From positions 117,232,514 through 117,296,513 of the forward strand of contig NC_081183.1 in the NCBI RefSeq assembly GCF_029867415.1: 64,000 bases of DNA, read 5' to 3'. The notes under the pieces were generated by a model. The model saw only the letters and a list, made by a program, of their open reading frames with translations. It was not told where the DNA came from and made no database searches. The stretch comes from Vicia villosa. Lineage: Eukaryota > Streptophyta > Magnoliopsida > Fabales > Fabaceae. Made by a program: the position numbers and the translations under genes. Below are positions 50,163 to 60,092 of this stretch, piece after piece; the first letter of the stretch is position 1; each line of letters begins with the position of its first letter.

Positions 50163-50644
50163 CCCGTGCGTTCGCACACATCATACAATATAGTTATAAA
50201 TCTATCGTGAGTAGTCATCTATCCGTGCGTTCGCACGGATTGCACAATATTATGAATAATCAATAAATATAATATATGTGAATATATTTATTTGATTTGG
50301 TAACTGGTATCAAACTTTTTGTCCAAATTTTGTTAACCGTCACTTATACTCCTATCTTATTATAAGCATTTGTAATCTTTTTACTTATTTTAAATAAAAA
50401 TTTCAATATATTTAATAGATTTATTTTTTCAAAATATCAGTTATAGGTTAATATGTACATATAAAAAATAAAGGAAATAATTAAGTATTTATCTATCAGT
50501 AGTAAATAAATATAATATAATGATGGTTAAAAATATAAATAAAATATATACACATTAAGTAGCCTTGCCCCGTCAAAAAATGTACATTTTAGTAGAAAAA
50601 TAAAGAAAATAATTAAGAAATCATTTACCCGTGTGTTTGCACGG
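50163..50644. repeat. Three internal copies of the terminal hairpin motif
   Basis: CCCGTGCGTTCGCAC at 50163, ATCCGTGCGTTCGCACGGAT at 50221 (perfect 9-bp stem) and CCCGTGTGTTTGCACGG at 50628. Confidence 0.85.
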
Positions 50645-52412
50645 TTCATACAATGTCATTATAAATAGTAAATTAATATAATATAGTGATGGTTAAAAAT
50701 GTATATAAAATACAAAAAGAATAACATATTTTTTTTTATATAATAAATTATGTATTTATCAATCATAATTGTCTCATGTTAAATGTAATTTTATAAGTAG
50801 CTTCGGTTAGTCGAAAAATGTATGTTTTTCATAAGAAATTTATGTATTTATACATCATAATTGTAGCATGTTTTTTTTTTTTGTAAAAAAAATACTAATA
50901 GCAATTTTTTAGTATAAATGTTAAATTTTATCATAAAAAATTGCTAACATTTTTTGATAATTGAAGTTATTAATATCTTTTATTATACTTTAATAGTATC
51001 TTTAATTATAATTAATATATTATATATATTTTTAAAAAGAACATAAAAAATAAATAATATTTATAGATAAAACTATATTTAGTATTATTATATAGTATTA
51101 TTGTCAGTAGTTTAGATTAATGAAGCAATTCTGACAATAAATTAATTATTTGATTTATTGATCAATAAATAATTCATTCAAATATATAATTATTTGGTCA
51201 TTATTTAATTATTTGATTTATTGATCAATAAATAATTCATTCAAATAAAAAAAATTAAACAACAACATTGATTATAATAAAATAATAAAATAAAATGATT
51301 ATATTGGCCGATAAAAATTTATTCATTCTATAATTTTGATTATATAATTTTCTAGGTCTTCAATTGATCGTTGGGTAACCAATAAATGAATTATCTCAAG
51401 GTACTAAGGTACTGTATGGAAGGTAGAGATAAATATATTCTAATTAAAAAATGAGATTAATATTTTATTCTAAAAAATAGTTATTTTGTTAATAAATAAA
51501 TAATATTAAAAATCTTTATTTCATTGATATAACTTCAAATAAAAAAAATTAAACAACAACATTGATTATAATAAAATAATAAAATTAAATGATTATATTT
51601 GACGATAAAACTTTCCTTATCAAATTGATAGGATTTCAAGGGTCTTTTAAAATTCATTTTATAATTTTGATTATATAATTTTCTAGGTCTCCAATTGATA
51701 GTTGAAGGTACTGTATGGAAGATAGAGATAAATATATTCTAATTAAAAAAGACAATTTGAAGATATAAAAAAAATTAGAACATAACACGATGCAGCATCT
51801 TGGAATTTGAAGATTTTACGGTAAAAGAGGTGAGTAGGTTTCTCAAGAAGTTGTGGAGGCAGGTCATAATGAATTTTGTTTTATCAATACGTTAATGAAT
51901 GGTCTGCAATAAATAAAATTATTAAAATAGTTTTTTTAGTAAAACGTATAATAGGTAATCATGGTACTACCTCTTAATGATTACTTTGAAAATAAATATA
52001 CTATCTTAAAATTAAAAATATTATTTAATATTGTATTAAATAATCATTTCCCTTAATATTTTTTAAGGGAAGATAGTTATTCTATAATAAAGAGTAAGTT
52101 TTTAAAAAATGGACTCTCTTTTTATATATATTTTAGAATTTTTTTTTCTACAAATAAGATAGTTATTTCATAAATAGATTATTTTATCATTTTTTTAAGA
52201 TAAGTTTTCTTTATTTAGGTCTCATTACATTATAATGAATTTATTACAATAAATATATTTATTATAATAAAAAGTAGACTACTATAATTTTATAATTAGT
52301 ATTAAACAAAAACTATACTCACAAATGCAATAAAAAAGATATGACACAAAAGGATCTCATTCTATTTAATACAAAATAAATATATCATTATTGGCCTCAT
52401 ATCACATACATA

Positions 52413-52440
52413 AATAATAATAATAATAATAATAATAATA

Positions 52441-52485
<45 letters not shown>
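52413..52485. repeat. (AAT)n-(ATT)n inverted microsatellite
   Basis: A run of AAT triplets passes directly into a run of ATT triplets, so the two halves are self-complementary. Confidence 0.95.
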
Positions 52486-54051
52486 GAAACAAACACAACA
52501 AATTAATTTTAGTTTTGTTGATTACATTTAATGAGTAAGGACAACAATAAATGTAAGGATTGATTATTGATTTTGAATATCGATAGTAATAATGAAATAC
52601 AACATTAAAAAAATTAAAATAAATTTGTTTTTATTGTTTTTATTGGAATACATAATGAGGGACTTTGCCTTTTCTAAGGCAAAATGATAATGATAAATGG
52701 GCATTGGAACGGGTGTATTTTGTAAGCATATTACTTTTAGCGTGAAACTAAATTTTGGGAAAACCAATGGAACATAATAATAAAAAAAAAAATGTAATAA
52801 GAATGTGGATTATATAAATTTAATGTGATGAGTAGTAATAAATTGAAATTTATATCAAATTAACTATATTATTGTGAAATTCAATTATATTAACCAACCA
52901 TATTCTAATATGAAAGATAGACATCTAATAAAAATGCAATTATTTTTAAGAAAATCAACTTTTGTTCAAATCGTAAATAATATACTTTGATCGTTGAAGG
53001 TATGCAAGGTAGATATAAATATATTCTAATTAAAAAAGACAATTGGAAGATATAAAAAAATTGGAACATAATTGGATTGAAAATCGTTGAAGCATCTTGG
53101 AATTTAAAGATTTTAACGTAAAAGGGGTTTGTAGGTTTCCCAAGAAGAAATGAAGATTTTACCCCTCGTATAATAGGTAATCATGGTACTATCTCTTAGT
53201 GATTATTTGAAAATAAATATACTATCTTAAAATTTAAGAAATTTTATATTATAGGTTTGATTATATATTTTATAAGTAATTTATTAGTTGACATAGTATA
53301 TTTTTATTTGTAATTGAATTCGGAAAAAAATTAAATTTATGTAAATGAAATGAATATTATAAAGCAAATACAACTGGATTCAACGTATGAAAAAAAATCC
53401 AAATATATGAGAAAAAATACAACCATGTTCTTGTTATTGTGAACCAACCATGTTCTAATATGAAAGATGGGCATCTGATAAAAATGCAATTATTTTAAAA
53501 AAAAACCAACTTTTGTTCAAATCGTAAATAATATACTTTGTAACAAAAAACTTCCTTGTAAATAACATAAAATAACCATCTAAATAAATGATTTCACTGT
53601 TAAAAGCCATTTTAATATTAAATTAAGAAAGAAATGGTGTAAAAATTTAGTTTGAAGATGCCTAGAAATTTTATCACCCTTTTAACATTGATTTTTTTAT
53701 TTTGATTGTAAAAACAATTGTTTGATTTATTTACAAAATTATCACTATTTTTGTTCTTCATATTTTATTATAATTGATCATACTTATTCTTTAATATTCC
53801 CCTTCTAATTTAAATTAGTCAATATCTAAATGAATACTGGTTAACATTATCAAAATAATGAAATCGTCCAAAATTAATTGTTTTGTTTTTGGTTTTTTTT
53901 GTTGCAATATCATAAACCTCTCAAACAATAACTTATCATCAAAGCATAACACAAAAATCTCTAAAAGAGACAAACCCAAATCAAAAGATTCAAAAAAATA
54001 AAGAAAGCAGTAATATTTAAAGCATAAAAGAAAGAGAAGATTGTTGTTCAC

Positions 54052-54312
54052 TCATTGCTTGCAGGTTGTTGTCAAAGAGAGTGAGTGCATATGCTCTTTG
54101 CTTGATAAAGAAGAAGAACTGAATAAGAGGATCTGAGCTGCCATAACTGCGAACCCCTGCACAACTACGGCCCCCACCGCAAAATCACCCTCTAAAGCAA
54201 CCCCCTGCCAGACACTGACCGCCGCGGGTCTTCCAGCACTGCGCCGCTCATCGGAAACATCGTCGGTAGATGTCGTTCCACTCTTGGCTTCATATCCGGT
54301 AACATTTTCTTC
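54052..54312 (-). CDS. Uncharacterised 86-codon open frame in a GC-rich island of the Helitron-like element
   Basis: The frame is open between TAA (54315-54313) and TGA (54054-54052) in a region much richer in G+C than its surroundings. It lacks an ATG at the start. The product has a polar N-terminal part (SGTTSTDDVSDERRSAGR), then a hydrophobic stretch (ALEGDFAVGAVVVQGFAVMA) and a Ser-rich end. A GTAAG lies just upstream (54318-54314 on the minus strand). It may be a captured gene fragment; the family is not recognised. The 33-bp sequence around TTCACTCATTGCTTGCAGG at its end recurs at about 54500-54530. Confidence 0.3.
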   Translation of the reverse strand, partial: EENVTGYEAKSGTTSTDDVSDERRSAGRPAAVSVWQGVALEGDFAVGAVVVQGFAVMAAQILLFSSSSLSSKEHMHSLSLTTTCKQ

Positions 54313-54908
54313 TTACATCTGCATGGAATCTAGTTGTGTATTCTTTGAGTTCAATATATTTTTGTTTTATTTGATTCATTGGGTAAGAGATTGAAGAGAG
54401 AGATGACGGTAAGAGTGAAAGAGAGGATTTTGTTCAGATTCCTAAATTTCACACGTTATGAACGATGGGAAGGAAGATGAAAAGAAACCTTCTCTTTGAT
54501 TGTTATTCACTCATTGCTTGCAGGTTGTTGTAGATTAAAAGAGAAAGATACAAAGATCTATTGAAGAGAATGAATTTATAGATGGAGTGAAGGAATTGGA
54601 AGGGACTCTATTTCAAATGCATAATTTTGATTTGCTTGGAACGACTAAAGGGCAGCGTGATAAATGATTTGCTGTATTCCAAGAAGATTTGCACAATTCC
54701 AATACAAAGGCTTCACGTTAGTATTAATGATGTAAAATAAAATGGACAATTGAAAGGTTACCAAATGATTAAGGAATATATTTTATTAATTAAAATAATA
54801 AAGGAGATGCAATTACCGTTATGTCCCCGATTATCACCCTCAAATTGGTGATTAGAGGGATAATGATAGAATTTCATATGTATTCTACTTTATTATATTA
54901 AAAGTAGA

Positions 54909-55709
54909 TTTTCAAATAATTTTTGCATGCATAATTAGAAAATAATAATAATCTCTTTACAAAAATAATTTAAAAACTTGATTTTAATTCTAAATTTTGT
55001 TGCTTTTATCTTGAATTTTAGGAGTTTAAAAAAATTCATATCTAGTTCATCTCATGTAAAAAAATTCTAAGTTCTTTGAAATTTTTTAATAAAATTTTAA
55101 ATATAGGGATGAAATAAACATTTAAAAATATATGTTGGCTTTTTTCTCTCTGTTTTTACAAAGTTCTTTATGGATGAAATCAAGAACTTTTTGAATTTTA
55201 CAAAGTATTAAAAATAAGATTTTTTTTCATAATAAAAAATAAATTTTATAACTTTATAAGAATTAAAAATATATTTATCCTATGAATGTATCCTAAATTA
55301 CTTTTAAACACTACCTTTGGTTTGTCTTTGTGATTTTGACTTTAACATTTTTAGTCAGTCAAGTTTTTCAAATCTAAAAATTAAGTACATATAATTACCA
55401 GTCATTCGAGAGTTTCAAAGATTCAATGAAATGGTTTTCTAAGAAATTTATAAAATACAAGCACAGTAGTGAGAACTATGCGAAACTGATCGCGAAGGCT
55501 CGATCCGCTACGATGAACCGCCGGGTGGTATGAACTCCAGAGCCCTATTCTGGTTACAGAGTGCGGGTAGCCGACAAGTAGGTTAGCAAACAGGTGAATC
55601 AATAGGCTTTGTGGCTTTGGTGGAAGGCTGGGAAGATCCTTGTTTGGGTTCAGTAGACTCTTAGTTTGGGACGATCTTTCCGGTTTAGGAATTGACTCGA
55701 GAAGTGTTT
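54909..55709. other. Spacer with a GC-richer island of unknown origin (about 55480-55700)
   Basis: The first 550 bp are AT-rich. From about 55480 the composition changes (CGATCCGCTACGATGAACCG, then CCGGGTGGTATGAACTCCAG). No frame longer than about 35 codons persists and no repeat ends are seen. Confidence 0.35.
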
Positions 55710-56274
55710 TTCTTACACCAATATCCTACACCTTTACTGTATTTCACTGTCACCAATACGTATTTATGAACAGTAAAATATTATAATAATAAAATATATT
55801 TTTTTAAAAAATAAATTATTTTTTTATGATTTTTTTAGATTAAGGGAATACAAATACAAAATTACATGATTAACAAATTTCATAACTATTAATCAACATT
55901 TTAAATTTCATTAATCAACTTTATAACTATTAAAAATTTGGACGTATATTAACCAACATCATAATTTAATTAATTAACATTTTACATTGTATTGATCAAC
56001 TTTGTTTACTGCTAAAATTAATTTTTAATATCTAAGCGTTTATTAACCAACTTCATCACTTCATTAACCAATTTTTTTACATTTCACTAACCAACTTTGT
56101 TCATGCACTATTTACAGAAACTGTTCACAATCATTATTCATGTGCTATATTCACTGACACTATTCACGTTACTACTCATAAATATAATTTTTTATTTTTA
56201 AAAAACATTGTTCACCGTATAAATACGGTGAACATTGTTTGGTAAGTATGTGGTGTATAATTAGGGTGTAAGAA
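55710..56274. mobile_element. MITE-like element with TTCTTACACC ends (565 bp)
   Basis: TTCTTACACC at 55710 and GGTGTAAGAA at 56274 are exact inverted ends; similarity extends outward (TGTTNTTCTTACACC on both sides). Subterminal CCTACACC and GGTGTATAAT also pair. Repeated ATTAACCAAC words fill the centre. No transposase. No clear target duplication. Confidence 0.6.
56210..56233. repeat. Perfect palindrome in the MITE-like element
   Basis: GTTCACCGTA and TACGGTGAAC are perfect 10-bp arms around TAAA. Confidence 0.85.
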
Positions 56275-56304
56275 TAACATATCTGAATTATAAAGCATTA
56301 AGAG

Positions 56305-56442
56305 AATTTAGCTTCTTTTTTTGGCATTTCACCACCGGTATAGTTCGGTTCGGGGGATCAGCTCTGGCATGAAGTGGGTCAAGCCCCCTCCCGATCGCAG
56401 TTGTGGGGATCGAACCGTGGTTCTCCCTAGAAAATTTAGCTT
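56305..56442 (-). mobile_element. 5'-truncated tRNA-derived SINE with target duplication
   Basis: The insert 56315-56432 is flanked by AATTTAGCTT on both sides (56305-56314, 56433-56442). On the minus strand it starts near a B box GGTTCGATCCC (56419-56409) and ends in an A-run (CCAAAAAAAG). B box at the 5' side, A-rich 3' end and a 10-bp duplication are SINE features; the A box is missing. Confidence 0.7.
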
Positions 56443-56562
56443 TTTGCAATAACTTGTAAATACACATTCTCTCGATAAAGATTCAACTAATGAGTTTTTC
56501 ATTAATTGTGAGAAGCAATAACTTATTTTTTATTTAGTTTTTCATATGCAAACCAATTACTA

Positions 56563-56906
<344 letters not shown>

Positions 56907-56964
<58 letters not shown>

Positions 56965-56971
56965 TATATAA
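56907..56971. repeat. (TA)n microsatellite, about 65 bp
   Basis: Alternating TA with one AA interruption near the right end. Confidence 0.95.
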
Positions 56972-57158
56972 GTGTAACAAATAACTGAAATTAGGGTTCC
57001 TAGTTTCTACTTTCTGAAACTGAAAAACGGAGAGAATTGAAAAACGGTTCTTTCTCTAATCTCTTCAACCTCTCGTTCTCTTCTTTCTCTCTGCAACTCA
57101 CAGGTTTGTGTTTTCTTCTTCAATTTGCTTCTACAACTCACATGTATTCTTCAATTCA

Positions 57159-57314
57159 GCTCTAGTTTCGAGCGTGAAGGATACCCTTTTGCCTAAATTT
57201 GAGTTTTTGATGGGGTTGGGGTTCACACATGTGGAGGTTTCGAATTTGATTGTTAGGTGTTTGGGTTCGTGGAGTCTTAGTGTGGCGAATAATAAGGTAA
57301 TGCCCATGCAATAA
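57159..57314 (+). pseudogene. mTERF-family gene fragment
   Basis: The frame reads VSSVKDTLLPKFEFLMGLGF, then THVEVSNLIVRC and SWSLSVANN. This matches the repeat unit of plant mTERF proteins (organelle nucleic-acid-binding helical repeats with LxxKxxFLxxLGFxxxEVxxxV...P). Only about one and a half repeats are present, the conserved Pro of RCPGLL is replaced, and the frame stops at 57312. The pyrimidine-rich leader at 57030-57110 may be its old 5' UTR. A gene fragment; origin by duplication or capture cannot be told. Confidence 0.5.
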
Positions 57315-57626
57315 CGCGTTGACCCACTGGTACAATTTTTGAAAACATATAACTGAGCTTATGTTGGCTTAGTGTGGTTTCATGCTTTTTTTCTTCTTCT
57401 CTTTGTGAGGGCTAGATCCCAGTGATCGCCTTGTTCATCTTGTAACACCCCAATTCTACCCAAAGCATTTAGGCAAGAAAATATCAGAGTATTTAAAATT
57501 TCATACAACACAATTAGGATGTTACACTAAGTAACCAAACAAACACCTTGAAAACAAACGGACATCACCGATGTCAAAAGCATACAGACCTGCCAATAAC
57601 ATGATACATAACACACGGAAGATATG

Positions 57627-57629
<3 letters not shown>

Positions 57630-57710
<81 letters not shown>
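57630..57710. repeat. (TA)n inside the left LTR, 81 bp
   Basis: Homologous tract in the right LTR is about 71 bp. Confidence 0.98.
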
Positions 57711-57711
<1 letters not shown>

Positions 57712-59194
57712 GTATAGCTCTCACTCTCAAAGAGGAGTTTTCCAAAATAAAGTGTTTACAATATACAATGGCACGTTATCACATATACATGTTCAAAAGA
57801 GTCATATACAAATAAATAACAACAGACTCCCGACTACCCAGTGTTACATATCAGAGCGACCGACAAGACCAACTGGAGAACTACCTCTTCCAAAAGACTT
57901 CCAAAGCGGCTAATCTGCAGGATGCCACTCAAGCATCAAATCAGCAGAAGGGTGAGAATATAATTCATAATGAAAGCATGACAATTATAGTAATGCCAAC
58001 AAGTATCATCAAGAATCATACAACAAAGTAATCCACTCATTCAACCACAATCAATATATAAGTAATGTGACACATGAATGATAACATAAATTATACGGAC
58101 AGACAATGATGAATGAGACTCGACTATGCATATGCATGTGGTACCAAATCCGGAGTAAAACTCCCCTTGCCATTATGACAAATACACCTTTGCCGAGCAT
58201 TATGCTGGGACTTCTTTCCCTCAGGAAAATACACCTTTGTCGAGCATCAAGCTACGACTAAACGTCATCGAGCATTTAGCCCCCACTGATGACCTCTTGC
58301 CACTCGGGCAAATACACCTTTTTACCGAGCATTAAGCCCCCACTGGTAATAATTGCCAATTCAGGCCACCTGCTAATAGCATTCCGCCATTAACGTAATG
58401 AAATGTTATGATGTGCAAATATATGACTCTATTACACGACAACAACATCATCAACAATATAACACGGTCACATACCCACGTTACACCGTTTATATTCTAT
58501 CCAAAAGGATACATCACCAATTAATAACATCGTTATCAATTACATCACACCATAATTACCACACAGGCATTAATAAGCACACAGCACACATTCACCGTTC
58601 AAACATACTGGCCACATCGGCATAGATGAACGTATAACACACTTATACACATCAAATTAATATTGGCCATCGGCCCACAACTTCATCAATACATAACACA
58701 TATGAACATGATCTCATGTTATCGACAACTAATCACATACCTCGTACCATTACGATAACATTCACACAACACATCATTATCAATTACAACCAAGCACTAT
58801 GATTATTTACCAATCATATCGCGCATATAAACAATTATGTGTTTTCATCAACAACACCTCATAACCAATTAATAACAAGCTAACCAAGCCTATACTATCA
58901 TATAGAACATCCAACTAGCTTCCTAACACTTCGAACAGCGTACGAAGCAGAGCTAAGGATCAAAAGTTACAAGGTTTCAAAGTTTGGATAATTGAACATA
59001 CTACACAACTCATCACTTGATCCTAATAAAAATAATGGGATACTACATCCTATGAATCATTTAATTAGATAATAATATAGGTTATTGCGTTAGCTTTCCA
59101 ACGCTTCGAACGGCGACAAAATCGGAGTTACGGTTCAAGAGTTATGAAGTTTCAAAGTTTTGGAAAAACAGAAAAAGCTGTCATCCGCTTCAGC

Positions 59195-59269
59195 TCCGCT
59201 CAGCGGACCTCCGCAGAGAATTTTCTGCAACAGAACCTCCGCTCAGCGGACCCACCTCCGCTCAGCGGA
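59195..59269. repeat. Three palindromic TCCGCTCAGCGGA motifs in the LTR
   Basis: Exact copies at 59195, 59238 and 59257; arms TCCGC/GCGGA around TCA. Confidence 0.9.
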
Positions 59270-60092
59270 CCTGCGTAAACCCAGAAAAAACCAGAACAAA
59301 CCAGAACTGTTCCAAGCCCCTTATACCCACCAAAACCACTCCCAAACATCATTATAACACTAATACAACACATACAAACCATAGAAACAACCTAACATCA
59401 AACTTTTCATGGTTGATTCATCAATCTATCTCAAAACTTAACTTTTATCCAAACTCCATCAAGCCATGGAAATGCAAAAGAAAGCATGATCAATCACCAT
59501 AACACAACAAGGACATGATTCTATACATACTATCAACTAAAACATGTTTGAATCTTGCTATATCATGAAAACATCACAATTTCTTACAAAACAAGAGAAA
59601 TGGAAAATATGGAAAGGATGAAGAAGATGAACAAGAACAAAAACAAGAACAAGACTATAAGAATCATACATCCAAGATAAATTAGATTCACCCCCTTACC
59701 TTGCTATTGTGACGATTGGCAATCGATTCGGTTGAGAATCCACCAATCTCCACTTTTCCTCCTCTTTTCCTTCTTCTCCTTTCTCTCTTCTCTTTCTTTC
59801 TCTTCTTTCTTTCCATCCCTTTCCCTTCTCACAATATTTCTTTCTTATAAAGAAAATATCTATCCCGCGGAAATGACCAAAATGCCCTTACGCTCAAATA
59901 TCGTTCAAACGCCCAAAAACGCAAAATATTACCTTAATAATATTTCCGGTACCAAAAATATGAAAACCTTCAATTAAATATTAGTCCGCCATCCCGAACT
60001 AATACCGACTGAAACAACTCCAAAAACGGTAAAATTCCAATAAACGTCACAAACGTCCAAATCAAATATATACTTATTTTCCGGGCGTTACA

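Larger units (their letters stand above)
49950..54908 (-). mobile_element. Helitron-like non-autonomous element (about 4.96 kb)
   Basis: Read on the minus strand the right end is A|TCTACTTTTAATATAATAAA (54908 down), and the left end is a 10-bp-stem hairpin (arms GACCCGTGCG, TT loop, 49980-49959) followed by CTTTA and CTAG|T (49953-49950). TC at the 5' end, a hairpin just before a CTRR 3' end and insertion between A and T are the Helitron rules. No Rep/helicase frame is present. The interior is AT-rich with internal duplications (51676-52015 against 52987-53235; 52885-52995 against 53438-53548) and an open frame at 54312-54052. Pairing of these two ends as one element is inferred. Confidence 0.6.
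57441..60092 (-). repeat. Left (3') LTR of the gypsy element, 2,652 bp
   Basis: Ends TGTAAC...GTTACA. Contains (TA)n at 57630-57710, a degenerate AAATACACCTTTGYCGAGCAT repeat (58180-58340), three TCCGCTCAGCGGA palindromes (59195-59269) and a pyrimidine-rich tract (59750-59830). Confidence 0.92.

Noticed and set aside
59160..59382. Short frames through the palindrome cluster
   Set aside because: They arise from the low-complexity GC-rich patch inside the LTR; no family resemblance.
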